Made by a program: the position numbers and the translations under genes
Part shown: in pieces, positions 1 through 9,213 of the stretch
Layout: every line of letters begins with the position of its first letter
Numbering within the stretch: position 1 is the first letter of the stretch
Source of the DNA: Phyllobacterium phragmitis
GTDB lineage: Bacteria; Pseudomonadota; Alphaproteobacteria; Rhizobiales; Rhizobiaceae
Assembly: GCF_002980495.1 (NCBI RefSeq)
Contig: NZ_PVBR01000003.1
Span: forward strand, 62,001-126,000
Length of the DNA: 64,000 bases
Direction of reading: 5' to 3'
Notes under the pieces: model-generated
What the model was told of the DNA's origin: nothing
Database searches by the model: none
The model's input: the letters and a program-made list of their open reading frames with translations, nothing else

Positions 1-143
1 ATTTCGATGGCGTGGTCGGCAAAATTGCGGCCGACGCAATAGATGCGGTGAACCGGAAACAACGCATCGCTCCCCGAGACCGGCAGGGTCGGAATGGGCA
101 ATGGCGCAAAGAGGTATTTTTCTCCAGAGGTATGCACGTTCAT
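1..143 (-). CDS. Fumarylacetoacetate hydrolase family protein (N-terminal part only)
   Basis: Only the first 47 codons are inside the window; the gene continues past base 1. The translated start contains VHRIYCVGRNFADHAIE, the typical N-terminal motif of the FAH/2-oxo-hydroxy-acid hydrolase family, which breaks C-C bonds in, or hydrates, small dicarbonyl acids using a divalent metal. Its ATG overlaps the TAA stop of the upstream permease gene by one base (TAATG), so it is translationally coupled as the last visible gene of the ABC operon. The metal-binding residues lie outside the window, so the reaction and substrate cannot be named. Confidence 0.8.
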   Translation of the reverse strand, partial: MNVHTSGEKYLFAPLPIPTLPVSGSDALFPVHRIYCVGRNFADHAIE

Positions 144-895
144 TATCTTTCTCCAGCATAATATTCGACACGTTTTTCGAAGAGTTCTATCAGCGCGGAC
201 AGCAGCATCGCCGCCACGAAAAGGATCATGGTCAGGGCCCAGAAGCTTTCCATTTCAAAGCTGCGGGAAAAGAGCTCGAACAGTTCTCCATAGCCGATGA
301 TCGATACCAGTATCTGGCCGATGACAACGCCTTTGACCCCACGGATCAATCCGATGCGGATGCCCGCCAGGATTTCCGGCAAGGCCGAAAGCAGGATGAT
401 CTTGGTGAAGAGCGTCCAGCCATTCGCGCCGTAACTGCGCCCCATTTCGATGAGCGATTGCGGCACCTGCGTGACCCCCGCCCGTGCATCGAGAACAATG
501 ATCCACACCGCGAACAGGAAGACCGTGACGACGACCGTCGTCTCGCCGAGGCCAAAGAGGATCATCAGCACCGGAACCAGGGCCGACAGCGGCGCGCTGA
601 CGAACATATTGACCCACAGGCCCATCAGATTGTCGACGGCCTTGAAGCGGCCCATGAGAATGCCGAGCGGCACGCCGATGCCGATTGCCAGCGTCATGCC
701 GAGGGCGAAGCTGCGCAGCGTGATCATCGAGGCGGCCTGCCAGGACCCGGTCTGCACCAGATGCACCCCCGCCTCGAATATCCCGCTCAGCGGCGGGATC
801 AGGAAGATCAGGTCGAGCCGGCCGACGATTTCCCAGAGCAGTCCCCATACGATGAGCGACGCCATCATCGGGATGCGATATCCGAACAGTGTCAT
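143..895 (-). CDS. ABC transporter permease, NitT/TauT (SsuC/TauC) family
   Basis: Inner-membrane permease of 250 residues, the usual length for the SsuC/TauC/NrtB group. It has about six hydrophobic segments and a BPD_transp_1 coupling region around residues 130-190 (SLIEMGRSYGANGWTLF, then GIRIGLIRG), equivalent to the EAA loop that contacts the ATPase. It lies 9 bases after the ATPase gene and overlaps the FAH gene by one base. A second, different permease is encoded upstream in the same operon, so the channel is probably a heterodimer. The substrate is not evident; family members carry sulfonates, nitrate, pyrimidine precursors or aromatic acids. Confidence 0.88.
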   Translation of the reverse strand: MTLFGYRIPMMASLIVWGLLWEIVGRLDLIFLIPPLSGIFEAGVHLVQTGSWQAASMITLRSFALGMTLAIGIGVPLGILMGRFKAVDNLMGLWVNMFVSAPLSALVPVLMILFGLGETTVVVTVFLFAVWIIVLDARAGVTQVPQSLIEMGRSYGANGWTLFTKIILLSALPEILAGIRIGLIRGVKGVVIGQILVSIIGYGELFELFSRSFEMESFWALTMILFVAAMLLSALIELFEKRVEYYAGER

Positions 896-904
896 TGCCC
901 CACC

Positions 905-1711
905 TCAATCCGCATATTGCCTGAGCCCGTCCCAGATTTCCTCGACAGTGTCGAGATAGGCTGGTGCGCGGCGAATGTCATCCGGCGAGGCGCTTCGATC
1001 GATAGCGGGATCGATCACCTGCGATACCCGTCCGGGACGCGGCGATAGCAACACGATGCGGTCGGAGACATAGACGGCCTCCTCGATCGAATGGGTAACG
1101 AAGATGAAGGTCTTCTTCTCGAGATCGACCAACCGGAGCAGATCCTCCTGAAACTTGCGGCGGTTCTGCTCGTCGACAGCCGAGAACGGCTCGTCGAGAA
1201 GCAGCACATCGGCATTGACGGCAAAGGCGCGGGCAATGCCGACGCGCTGGCGCATACCGCCGGAGAGTTCATGCGGATATTTGTCCTCGAAACCGGTAAG
1301 GCTCACCTTTTCGATATATTGCATTGCCACCCGCTTGCGCTCGGCGGCGCTCACGCCGCGCAGTTCGAGACCGAAGGCGACATTGCGCATCACGGTCGCC
1401 CAGGGCATCAGGGCGAAATCCTGGAAGACGAAGGCACGCTCTGGCCCGGGGCCGGTGACGACCCGGCCATTGACGCGGACTTCCCCGGCACTGGCCGGGA
1501 TCAGCCCTGCGATGATCTTGAGCAGCGTGGTCTTGCCGCATCCCGACGGCCCCAGAAGCGTCGTCAGCTTGCCGCGCGCGAAATCCAGGTCGATATTGCG
1601 CAGCGCTTCCACGTCATTATAGGTCTTCGAAATGCCGCGGACCTGGACGACGGCATCGTCACTGGCCGCCGGAGCGCCGGCGCGGACAGGGGATTGGACA
1701 GCTTGCGGCAT
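905..1711 (-). CDS. ABC transporter ATP-binding protein, NitT/TauT family
   Basis: A 268-residue cytoplasmic ATPase that powers the importer. Walker A is GPSGCGKT at about residues 54-61, the signature is LSGGMRQRV, Walker B is LLLDEPFSAVD, and the H-loop is FVTHSIEEA, all intact. The open frame runs another 34 codons upstream into the neighbouring permease gene, but the ATG chosen here has an AGAGG ribosome site just before it and sits one base after the permease stop. The second gene of a tight cluster with binding protein, two permeases and an FAH enzyme. Confidence 0.9.
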   Translation of the reverse strand: MPQAVQSPVRAGAPAASDDAVVQVRGISKTYNDVEALRNIDLDFARGKLTTLLGPSGCGKTTLLKIIAGLIPASAGEVRVNGRVVTGPGPERAFVFQDFALMPWATVMRNVAFGLELRGVSAAERKRVAMQYIEKVSLTGFEDKYPHELSGGMRQRVGIARAFAVNADVLLLDEPFSAVDEQNRRKFQEDLLRLVDLEKKTFIFVTHSIEEAVYVSDRIVLLSPRPGRVSQVIDPAIDRSASPDDIRRAPAYLDTVEEIWDGLRQYAD

Positions 1712-1712
1712 G

Positions 1713-2546
1713 TTACCTCTTCCTCTTTTCAGGGCGCAGGAACCGGAGCTCGAAACGTTGCAGTCCGGCGAGCGTGACGGTCGAGACGACGATGATCGAC
1801 GCCACCGCGGCATACATATGCGCGTAATTGGCGACGGAACGGTGATAGGTGATCAGATCGCCGACACCCGTCGGCGTGATCAGCAGTTCGGCCAGCATGA
1901 CGCCGATGAAGCCGGCAGCGATGCCGAGCCGCAGGCCGGCGAACATCACCGGTGACGCATCGGGAATGATGATCTTGACGATCTGCTGCAGGCGCGTGCC
2001 CTGAAACGAACGGCACATGGCGATCAGCGACGGGTTGACGTGGCGAACCGCCTTGTAGGAGTTGAGCACGATGACCGGCAGCGCCAGCATGATGACCGCA
2101 AGCGTCTTTGCCGTCAGGCCGATGCCGTAGACGAAGGTGACCAGCGGCACCAGAGCGGCCATCGGCGCGGCCTGCAGCACGATGAAGACCGGCGCCATCA
2201 GCCATTCGGCCTTATGGGACAGCCCCATCATGATGCCGATGGTAATGCCCAGCATGGCCGAGATGGCAACACCGAGCAGTAAGGGCTGCAGCGTCAGAAA
2301 ATAGGCGTGCACCATCGTTCCATCGAGGACCATTTCTACAAACGCGACAAGTGTTGCGGAGAAGGTTGGAAAGGCGATGCTGATCGGGATCAGACCAGCA
2401 ATCTCCCAGGCACCGAAGAGAAGGGCGAGAGACGCGACCGACCACAGCGCCGGCTTGGCGTCAAACGCCTGACTAAGGAAATGGACCACATTGACCGGGC
2501 TTTTGTGCATCCCGGCCATGTCACCCGATTTGACGGATGAAGACAT
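1713..2546 (-). CDS. ABC transporter permease, NitT/TauT family (second subunit)
   Basis: Inner-membrane permease of 277 residues with about six membrane segments. The coupling loop (SLIAMCRSFQGTRLQQIVKIIIPDASP) lies in the C-terminal half. It starts 11 bases after the binding-protein stop, with no hairpin in between, unlike the other importer operons in this window. It differs clearly from the other permease of this operon, which suggests a heterodimeric channel. Confidence 0.87.
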   Translation of the reverse strand: MSSSVKSGDMAGMHKSPVNVVHFLSQAFDAKPALWSVASLALLFGAWEIAGLIPISIAFPTFSATLVAFVEMVLDGTMVHAYFLTLQPLLLGVAISAMLGITIGIMMGLSHKAEWLMAPVFIVLQAAPMAALVPLVTFVYGIGLTAKTLAVIMLALPVIVLNSYKAVRHVNPSLIAMCRSFQGTRLQQIVKIIIPDASPVMFAGLRLGIAAGFIGVMLAELLITPTGVGDLITYHRSVANYAHMYAAVASIIVVSTVTLAGLQRFELRFLRPEKRKR

Positions 2547-2557
2547 TCTCTCACCCC

Positions 2558-3553
2558 TTATTTCGTGCCGATCTTGGCAAGTGCGGTGTTGAGAGGCCCG
2601 AATTCCCAGAAATCCCCGACCTTGAGATCATCGGCCTTACCGGTGAGCGCGCCGGAAACCGTGTAGAATTCGAAGTCGTCGCGGGCAGCTTCTTCGCCGC
2701 CGCCATTGACCGGCAGCCCCAGCTTTGCCGCTTCGACGAAATAGGGTTCGATATCGGCGACCATTTCCGGCGTGGCATCGGGCAGGAGCTTGTATTTCTC
2801 ACGCAGCGCCAACACCGATTTCGGGTCGGCCTGGACTTCCCGCCAGGTGGTGAGGATCGCCTCGATCAGCGTCGCGACACCTTGCGGATCCTTTTCGAGA
2901 AAGGCCGTATTGGCGAACAATGCCTCGTCGGTCGCGCTGACATCGTCCACCGGCAGGAAGATGAATTTGCCCGGCGCCTTGTCTTCAAGAATGCGCTTGC
3001 CCGAGGAATCGACGATCGTCGCTTTGACATTGCCCTGCAGCAATGCACCGGTGCGAACTTCGGCGCCCGGCACATAGGAGATATTGGAATAGCTGATGCC
3101 ATGCTTGTCGGCCATCAGCTGCATGATGGCTTCCGTACCCGAACCGCGCGAGTGGACGGCGACCTCCTGCCCGTCGAGATCCTTCCAGCTCTTGTAGAAT
3201 TCGGAATTCACCACGGGATAGAACCGCAACTGGCTGAGCTGCAGGAACATGCGGATCGGCGCGTTGACCTTCTGGATCAGAGCATAGGGGGCGCCGATGC
3301 CGATATCGGCTTGCCCGCCGACCACGGCCTGAGCCGCGATATCCTCGGATTTCAGGTATGTCACTTCCAGGTCGAGCCCCTGTTCCCTGGCCCGCTCGAA
3401 AGCGATCAGCAGATGCAGGGATTCGACCGTGGCAATATCTCCGAACGCGATACGGATCGGATCGGCCAGCGCAGCCACCGGCGCGGTAGCGAAAAGCGCA
3501 CTGAGCGTCAAAGCGGCAGCAGCCGCTCTCAATCTGGCAGCAAGTCTAAACAT
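2558..3553 (-). CDS. ABC transporter substrate-binding protein, NitT/TauT (SsuA-like) family
   Basis: Periplasmic binding protein of 331 residues. Residues 1-30 form a Sec signal peptide (RLAARLRAAAAALTLSALFA, cleavage near ALA-DP). The mature protein starts PIRIAFGDIATVES and contains the NMT1/SsuA-like stretch GGQADIGIGAPYAL, which lines the ligand cleft in this family. It is the first gene of the operon and would be expressed from the region shared with the divergent GntR gene. The ligand is unknown; the FAH enzyme at the operon end suggests a ketoacid or aromatic breakdown product, but this is inference. Confidence 0.85.
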   Translation of the reverse strand: MFRLAARLRAAAAALTLSALFATAPVAALADPIRIAFGDIATVESLHLLIAFERAREQGLDLEVTYLKSEDIAAQAVVGGQADIGIGAPYALIQKVNAPIRMFLQLSQLRFYPVVNSEFYKSWKDLDGQEVAVHSRGSGTEAIMQLMADKHGISYSNISYVPGAEVRTGALLQGNVKATIVDSSGKRILEDKAPGKFIFLPVDDVSATDEALFANTAFLEKDPQGVATLIEAILTTWREVQADPKSVLALREKYKLLPDATPEMVADIEPYFVEAAKLGLPVNGGGEEAARDDFEFYTVSGALTGKADDLKVGDFWEFGPLNTALAKIGTK

Positions 3554-3815
3554 TTCTTACCCTCCCATAGTGATTGGCCGAACACCCCTCCCCAGGCGCA
3601 ATTCAAACCAATTCCTGATTAAACTAAATTGATATTTCTACAAGAGTCAACAGCGCGCTGGATATCTCAGACGATCTGCGCTCCGACAGCACATGGAAAG
3701 CCCATGCTTATCTTACAAAAGATATTTATAAACAAATAGTTATATTAACATCTTCATTGCTTTAAATCCCGGCCTCGATACGATTGACAAGAATGATTCA
3801 AGTGAATATACATTA

Positions 3816-3835
3816 AACCAATCTTCAAATTGGTT
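3816..3835. promoter_or_regulatory. Palindrome AACCAAT-N6-ATTGGTT, likely GntR operator
   Basis: A perfect 7-base inverted repeat with a 6-base spacer lies directly before the GntR start codon, in the intergenic region shared with the divergent ABC operon. The half-site AACCAAT recurs at 3606-3612, close to the binding-protein start, and at 3859-3865, inside the regulator gene. The position suggests autoregulation and control of the importer. Confidence 0.5.
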
Positions 3836-3841
3836 CATGAT

Positions 3842-4525
3842 ATGATGGAATTGATCGAAACCAATCGCCAACCGGATGCAGCAGCCAAGCTGCGGGGGTT
3901 CCTGTCGGAAGCGGAGCTGCCCAGCGACGGGCGCCTGCCGCCCGAGCGCGAACTGGCGGAAATTCTTGGCGTCGGCCGCGCGGCCCTGCGCAAGGCTTTG
4001 GCAGAATTGCAGGCCGAAGGTCAACTCTGGCGCCATGTGGGCAAAGGCACTTTCACGGGAAGCCGTCCCATCGATACGGTCGCCGATGTCAGCGCCATGG
4101 CGCGGCGCAGCAATCCGATTGAAGTGATGGGCGCAAGGATCGCGATCGAGCCGGAGATCGCCCGCTGCGCGGCGCTGAACGCTACGCCTGCGCAAGTAAC
4201 CGATATGCGGAGCTGTGTCCTCCGCGCCCGCCAGGCGCCATCCTGGCGCCAGTACGAGCTTTGGGACAACAGGCTTCACCGCACCATCGCCGAGGCAACG
4301 CAGAACAGTCTGTTGCTGGGCCTGCTCGATACGCTCAATGCGGTGCGCCGGGAAGTGACCTGGGGCCGACTACGCGATACGCCGGTGCGGCCGCCCGTGG
4401 ATCATCACAGCTTCGCCGAACATGACCAGATCGTCGACGCCATCGCCAACCGCGATACCGCCGGCGCCGCCGCCGCGATGCGTGCTCATCTGCAGAATGT
4501 CGAGCGGCATCTGCGCAATTCCTGA
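3842..4525 (+). CDS. GntR family transcriptional regulator, FadR/FCD subfamily
   Basis: Cytoplasmic regulator of about 227 residues. A GntR winged helix is near residues 5-75 (GRLPPERELAEILGVGRAALRKALAELQ), followed by an FCD-type helical ligand domain (conserved features include ELWDNRLHRTIAEATQN and the histidine-rich PVDHHSFAEHDQI). It is divergent from the NitT/TauT operon and probably controls it. ATG at 3842 was chosen over the upstream TTG at 3830 because the TTG lies within the operator palindrome. There is no good ribosome-binding site, so translation may be weak or leaderless; ATG at 3845 is an alternative. Confidence 0.85.
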   Translation: MMELIETNRQPDAAAKLRGFLSEAELPSDGRLPPERELAEILGVGRAALRKALAELQAEGQLWRHVGKGTFTGSRPIDTVADVSAMARRSNPIEVMGARIAIEPEIARCAALNATPAQVTDMRSCVLRARQAPSWRQYELWDNRLHRTIAEATQNSLLLGLLDTLNAVRREVTWGRLRDTPVRPPVDHHSFAEHDQIVDAIANRDTAGAAAAMRAHLQNVERHLRNS

Positions 4526-4637
4526 AGCAGGAAATCGGATTTCGGGGAAAAATCAGGGTGGGCCTGTTGAACAGGATCCACCCTAGTTTGTACCGCGCCT
4601 TTTAGAAAAGTTCATTTTTAAATAGAATCGCTGGTGG

Positions 4638-4811
4638 GGCAGTACCCCCCTCTGGCTTGCCAGCCATCTCCCCCTCAAGGGGGGAGATTAAGCCTTCATG
4701 GACGCTCAGTACCAATCGCAAATGTTTCAGAATGGACATCGAGGATCATGTCAGCCAATCTCCCTCCTTGAGGGGGAGATGTCCGGCAGGACAGAGGGGG
4801 GTAGTACTGCC
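4638..4811. repeat. Palindromic intergenic element, CCCCCCTCTGG-arm type (copy 1)
   Basis: Two long inverted arms (about 4638-4689 and 4757-4811) can pair. Each carries a sub-hairpin made of ATCTCCCCCTCAAGG-type and CCTTGAGGGGGAGAT-type sequence. The centre holds CCAATCGC at 4712-4719, an octamer shared with three other elements in this window. The element fills most of the 382-base gap between the GntR gene and gguB; no gene is visible there. Such arms are widespread in Hyphomicrobiales as intergenic repeats. It could also end transcription from both sides. Confidence 0.8.
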
Positions 4812-4907
4812 TCGCCCGGCGTTTCCAATTCAATATGAAATGTCTAGAAAGTTTGAGACTGCCCATCGGCGCAAACCGTGTCTGGTTCGCGCCGGATACG
4901 CCAGTGA

Positions 4908-6101
4908 TCATTTGTTCTTGTTGTAGACGTCGAAGACGACGGCTGCGAGCAGAACCAATCCCTTGATGACCTGCTGCCAGTCGATATTGATGCCCATGAT
5001 CGACATGCCGTTGTTCATGACGCCCATGATGAAGGCGCCGATGACGGCGCCCATCACCTGGCCGACGCCGCCCATGGCGGAAGCGCCGCCGATGAACACC
5101 GCCGCGATGACGTCGAGCTCGAAGCCGAGACCCGCCTTGGGCGTCGCGGTGTTGAGACGGGCTGCGAAGATCAGCCCTGCCAGGGCAGCCAGCACGCCCA
5201 TATTGACGAATGTCAGGAAGGTCAGCCGCTCCGTCCGAATACCGGAGAGCTTCGCCGCCTTCTCATTGCCGCCCATCGCATAGATCCTGCGGCCGATCGT
5301 GGTGTGCTTCGTGACGAAGGTGAAGAGCGCGATCAGGATCGCCATGACGACCAGGACGTTCGGGAGCCCTTTATAGGACGCCATGAGATAGCACAGGAAA
5401 AGGGCCAGGCCGCCGATGATCAGGTTCTTTGCAGCGAAAAGCACGAAGGGCTCGCCTTCATAGCCATGGCGCTCGCGCTTGATGCGGCGGCGAATGCTCG
5501 AATAGACCATCAGGCCCACAAGGATCAGGCCGATCAGCATGGAGGTGACGTGAATGCCGTAGCCGGGGAAGAAATCCGGAATGAAACCTGAGCTCAAAAG
5601 CTGGAACTGGTGTGGGAAAGGGCCGACCGACCTGCCACCGAGAAGCGCCAGCGTGAGCCCCTTGAACACCAGCATGCCGGCAAGCGTGACGATGAAGGCC
5701 GGTATCTTGTGATAGGCGATCCAATAGCCTTGCGCAGCCCCGATAATGCCGCCCGCGACAAGACACATGAGCGTCGCCGGCACATAATGGATGTGCCACT
5801 GCACCATCATCACGGCGGACAGACCGCCGATGAAGCCCGCGACCGAGCCGACGGACAGATCGATATGCCCTGACACGATCACCAACAGCATGCCGAGCGC
5901 CATGATGATGATATAGCTGTTCTGCAGGACCAGATTGGTCAGATTGACCGGGCGGAACAACGTACCGTCAGTCGTATACTGGAAGAACAGCATGATCAGG
6001 ATCAGCGCCATCACCAGCCCGTAATCACGGAGATTGCTGTAGAGGGACAGCGACTGTTTGGGCTTTACCGGTTTGGTTTCCGCAGACGCGATTTCACTCA
6101 T
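4908..6101 (-). CDS. gguB: Multiple-sugar ABC transporter permease GguB
   Basis: Inner-membrane permease of 397 residues, of the RbsC/XylH (BPD_transp_2) type, with 8-10 hydrophobic segments. The motif GHIDLSVGSVAGFIGGLSAV near residues 80-100 and GGASAMGGVGQVMGAVIGAF near the C-terminus are characteristic. Its ATG overlaps the gguA stop (TAATG). In Agrobacterium the GguAB importer works with ChvE for glucose, galactose, arabinose and other sugars. The downstream gguC found in Agrobacterium is not present here; an intergenic repeat follows instead. Confidence 0.92.
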   Translation of the reverse strand: MSEIASAETKPVKPKQSLSLYSNLRDYGLVMALILIMLFFQYTTDGTLFRPVNLTNLVLQNSYIIIMALGMLLVIVSGHIDLSVGSVAGFIGGLSAVMMVQWHIHYVPATLMCLVAGGIIGAAQGYWIAYHKIPAFIVTLAGMLVFKGLTLALLGGRSVGPFPHQFQLLSSGFIPDFFPGYGIHVTSMLIGLILVGLMVYSSIRRRIKRERHGYEGEPFVLFAAKNLIIGGLALFLCYLMASYKGLPNVLVVMAILIALFTFVTKHTTIGRRIYAMGGNEKAAKLSGIRTERLTFLTFVNMGVLAALAGLIFAARLNTATPKAGLGFELDVIAAVFIGGASAMGGVGQVMGAVIGAFIMGVMNNGMSIMGINIDWQQVIKGLVLLAAVVFDVYNKNK

Positions 6102-7630
6102 TATTGTACCCTTCCCTCAGCGCGGATGATCGCTCGCATGATCTTTTCCTGGCTGGCTTCGCTGGCTGGCATTTCCCCGACGAGACGACCTTCGTTCATC
6201 ACATAGATGCGGTCGCACATGCCAAGAAGTTCCGGCATTTCGGAGGATATGACCAAAATACCTTTCCCTTCATTCGCCAGTTTGTTGATGATTTCATAGA
6301 TTTCGTATTTAGCGCCGACATCGATGCCGCGCGTCGGCTCATCGAGGATCAGCAATTCCGGCGCTGCGAACAGCCATTTCGAGAGGACGACCTTCTGCTG
6401 ATTGCCGCCGGAGAGATTGCCCGTCAACTGATAGACGTTCGAGGAACGGATATTGGTTTTGCGCCTGTAATCGTTGGCGATCTTGAACTCGGCGAAATCA
6501 TCGATCACACCGGCGCTCGAGACGCCCTTCAGATTGGCGAGTGTCGTATTGTGCTTGATATGGTCGATCAGATTGAGACCATAGGTCTTGCGGTCCTCCG
6601 TCACATAGGCGATGCCGTTCTTGACAGCCTTGCCCACCGTGGACACATCGACCTTGCGGCCATGGAGAAAAACCTCACCGCTGATACGGCGTCCATAGGA
6701 TTTGCCGAAAACGCTCATGGCGAATTCGGTGCGGCCGGCTCCCATCAGCCCGGCAATGCCGACGATCTCTCCGGCGTGGACGTTGAGGTTGATGCCCTTG
6801 ATCATCTGGCGATCGGGATGGACCTGATTATGAACCACCCAGTCCTTCACCTCGAAAAGGGTTTCACCGATCTTCGGCGTCCGTTTCGGAAAACGGTCCG
6901 ACAATTCACGCCCGACCATGGATGTAACGATGCGGTCGTCGCTGATCTCGTGCTTTTCGAGGGTTTCGACCGTTGCACCGTCACGCAGTACCGTGATGCG
7001 GTCGGCGACCTTTTCGACTTCATTGAGCTTGTGGGAAATGAGGATCGAGGAGATGCCCTGCGCCTTGAACTCCAGGAGCAGCGCGAGAAGCGCGTCGCTG
7101 TCCTTCTCGTTCAAGCTCGCCGTTGGCTCATCGAGGATGAGCAACTTCACTTGCTTGGAAAGAGCCTTGGCGATCTCGATCAGCTGCTGCTTGCCCACAC
7201 CGAGATTGGTGATGAGCGTCGCGGGGTCCTCGTTGAGCCCGACCTTCTTCAGAAGTTCACGCGTTCGCTTTTCCGAATGCTCCCAATCGATGATGCCGTA
7301 TTGCGCCTGTTCATTGCCCAGGAAGATATTTTCGGTGATCGACAGAAGAGGGACGAGCGCCAGTTCCTGATGAATGATGATGATGCCGAGGCGCTCGCTA
7401 TCGTGGATGCCGCGGAACTGCCGTTCCTCGCCGCAATAGTAGATGCCGCCCTCATAGCTGCCATGGGGATAAACACCGCTCAGCACCTTCATCAGGGTCG
7501 ATTTGCCGGCGCCGTTTTCTCCGACCACCGCGTGGATCTCCCCCTCGGCAACCGAGAGATTGACATTGTCCAAGGCTTTCACACCGGGAAAGCTCTTGGA
7601 GATATTCCGCATTTCAAGGATCGTGTCCAT
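6101..7630 (-). CDS. gguA: Multiple-sugar ABC transporter ATP-binding protein GguA
   Basis: A 509-residue ATPase with two fused nucleotide-binding domains, as in RbsA/MglA/XylG. The first has Walker [10 protein letters not shown] and Walker [14 protein letters not shown]. The second has a degenerate P-loop ([10 protein letters not shown]) but a good signature LSGGNQQKV and Walker [13 protein letters not shown], as usual for this family. The start giving MDTILEMRN matches known GguA N-termini; an in-frame ATG six codons upstream is less likely. It is co-transcribed with chvE and overlaps gguB. Confidence 0.93.
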   Translation of the reverse strand: MDTILEMRNISKSFPGVKALDNVNLSVAEGEIHAVVGENGAGKSTLMKVLSGVYPHGSYEGGIYYCGEERQFRGIHDSERLGIIIIHQELALVPLLSITENIFLGNEQAQYGIIDWEHSEKRTRELLKKVGLNEDPATLITNLGVGKQQLIEIAKALSKQVKLLILDEPTASLNEKDSDALLALLLEFKAQGISSILISHKLNEVEKVADRITVLRDGATVETLEKHEISDDRIVTSMVGRELSDRFPKRTPKIGETLFEVKDWVVHNQVHPDRQMIKGINLNVHAGEIVGIAGLMGAGRTEFAMSVFGKSYGRRISGEVFLHGRKVDVSTVGKAVKNGIAYVTEDRKTYGLNLIDHIKHNTTLANLKGVSSAGVIDDFAEFKIANDYRRKTNIRSSNVYQLTGNLSGGNQQKVVLSKWLFAAPELLILDEPTRGIDVGAKYEIYEIINKLANEGKGILVISSEMPELLGMCDRIYVMNEGRLVGEMPASEASQEKIMRAIIRAEGRVQ

Positions 7631-7699
7631 CGTGATCCGCACCCGCATGTGTCAGCCGTGTTCACCGCGCCACCCAGACCGGCGATGAAACGGTAGGAA

Positions 7700-7725
7700 G
7701 GGCCCCGGCATCAAATCCGAGGCCC
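7700..7725 (-). terminator. Intercistronic hairpin between chvE and gguA
   Basis: GGGCC-C-CGG pairs with CCG-A-GGCCC around an 8-base loop, directly after the chvE stop. There is no T-tract, so it more likely shields the chvE mRNA 3' end or attenuates than fully terminates. Similar hairpins follow six other binding-protein genes in this window. Confidence 0.5.
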
Positions 7726-7738
7726 AGCGTCTGGCTCG

Positions 7739-8803
7739 TTATTGGAGCTGATCTTCCGTATAATAGCCGGAACCGATCAGAACTTCCTTCCAGTTTTTCG
7801 CATCGACCAAAACGGGCTTCAGCAGATAGGACGGAACCACCTTGACGCCGTTGTCATAGGTCTTGGTGTCGTTGATTTCGGGTTCCTTGCCGGAAAGAAC
7901 GGCGTCGATCATGTTGGCAGTGACTTTCGCCAATTCGCGCGTGTCCTTGAACACGGTCGAATACTGTTCGCCGGCAATGATCGATTTGACGGACTGTATT
8001 TCCGCATCCTGCCCCGAAACATAGGGGAACGGCTGGTCCGCCGATCCGTAACCTACACCGCGAAGCGAAGACAGAATGCCGATGGACAGACCGTCATAGG
8101 GGGAGAGAACGGCGTTGACCTTCTTGTCGGTGTAGTAGGCCGACAAAAGGTTGTCCATGCGGGCCTGCGCGACCGCGCCGTCCCAGCGCAGCGTGCCGAC
8201 CTTGTCCATGCCGGTCTGGCCGGACTGGACGACAAGCTTGCCGCTGTCGATCAAAGGCTGCAGCACCGACATTGCACCGTCATAGAAGAAATAGGCGTTG
8301 TTGTCGTCGGGCGAGCCGCCGAACAATTCGATGTTGAACGGACCGGCCGCCTCCGGCAGTCCAAGCGCATCGACCAGCGACGTTGCCTGAAGCACGCCGA
8401 CCTGGAAATTATCGAATGTCGTGTAGTAGTCGACATTGCCGGAATCGCGGATCAGACGGTCATAGGAAATGACCTTGATATCGGCGTCGTGGGCCTGCTG
8501 CAGGACGTTGGAAAGCGTGGTGCCGTCAATCGCCGCGATAACCAGAACCTTCACACCCTTGGTGATCATGTTCTCGATCTGCGACAGCTGATTGGGGATA
8601 TCATCCTCCGCATATTGCAGGTCGGTGCCGTAGCCACGCTCCTGCAGCGTCTTCACCATGTTGTCGCCATCCGCGATCCAGCGCGCCGACGATTTGGTCG
8701 GCATCGAGATGCCGATCGTACCCTTATCCTGCGCCAAGCTCTGGCCTGCCCCCATCCAGGCTATGGACAGAAGCGCCATTAAAGCAACCTTGAATATCTT
8801 CAC
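7739..8803 (-). CDS. chvE: Periplasmic multiple-sugar-binding protein ChvE
   Basis: Periplasmic binding protein of 354 residues, very like Agrobacterium ChvE along its whole length, including [51 protein letters not shown] and the C-terminal GYYTEDQLQ. It has a Sec signal peptide ending ...GQSLA-QDKG. The frame stays open 16 codons further upstream, but GTG at 8803 has GGGAGGA five bases before it and leaves a proper signal peptide. ChvE delivers sugars to GguAB; in Agrobacterium it also activates the VirA sensor, but no vir gene is visible here. Confidence 0.93.
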   Translation of the reverse strand: MKIFKVALMALLSIAWMGAGQSLAQDKGTIGISMPTKSSARWIADGDNMVKTLQERGYGTDLQYAEDDIPNQLSQIENMITKGVKVLVIAAIDGTTLSNVLQQAHDADIKVISYDRLIRDSGNVDYYTTFDNFQVGVLQATSLVDALGLPEAAGPFNIELFGGSPDDNNAYFFYDGAMSVLQPLIDSGKLVVQSGQTGMDKVGTLRWDGAVAQARMDNLLSAYYTDKKVNAVLSPYDGLSIGILSSLRGVGYGSADQPFPYVSGQDAEIQSVKSIIAGEQYSTVFKDTRELAKVTANMIDAVLSGKEPEINDTKTYDNGVKVVPSYLLKPVLVDAKNWKEVLIGSGYYTEDQLQ

Positions 8804-9168
8804 GGGTATCCTCCCAGTTAATGATCGCATTTCAGCCGGCAACCGCCTCAAGCTTCAGCCAGAATGGCTTTTGCCGGAGTGCAGCGACCGATCCCACCCA
8901 AATCCGGATATTGGCAAACCCCTTCCCTTTCGATCCTGTACCCAGGACCAAACGCGCGTATCGCTTTAAGGAAAATTGTCGCCGCCTCCCGGACTTAAAT
9001 TATATAATATGATTTTTTAAATCGCATCGTTTGTCAACTGAAATGGAGGGGGCGGCACATTAATTCTACCAATACGCGCAAGCAGGCATAGGAACTCGCC
9101 TCTGTTTCGAGGCATTCCCTTAAGCGATTTTCGGCGTTTGTCAGCCAGACTCCTTGACTTCCAATGGT
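8804..9168. other. Intergenic region between chvE and vapBC
   Basis: The gap is about 400 bases and I see no gene in it. It must hold the chvE promoter on the minus strand and the vapBC promoter on the plus strand. A strongly AT-rich stretch around 8995-9040 reads, on the minus strand, TTGACA followed by TATTATATAAT, but the spacing between these boxes is too long for a standard sigma-70 promoter. No gbpR-like regulator gene lies next to chvE. Confidence 0.4.
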
Positions 9169-9213
9169 TTTTTAGGTAGAAAGAACCTTATTAGGAACCA
9201 AGGGACCTAAAAA
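9169..9213. promoter_or_regulatory. Inverted repeat upstream of vapBC (candidate autoregulation site)
   Basis: TTTTTAGGT at 9169-9177 is mirrored by ACCTAAAAA at 9205-9213, which runs into the vapB start codon. A smaller CCT-N4-AGG repeat lies between them. VapBC complexes generally repress their own promoter by binding such repeats, so this is the likely operator. Confidence 0.5.

Noticed and set aside
101-1048. Long plus-strand open frame opposite the first permease and ATPase genes
   Set aside because: It is the antisense shadow of GC-rich coding sequence; the translation is rich in Arg, Asp, Gln and His and has no domain.
4638-4811. Repeated palindromes considered as a CRISPR array
   Set aside because: There are only two arms facing each other, no regular spacers and no cas genes.
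6104-7696. A 530-codon plus-strand frame opposite gguA
   Set aside because: It covers the complement of a clear double-ATPase gene and has no recognisable motif or ribosome site.
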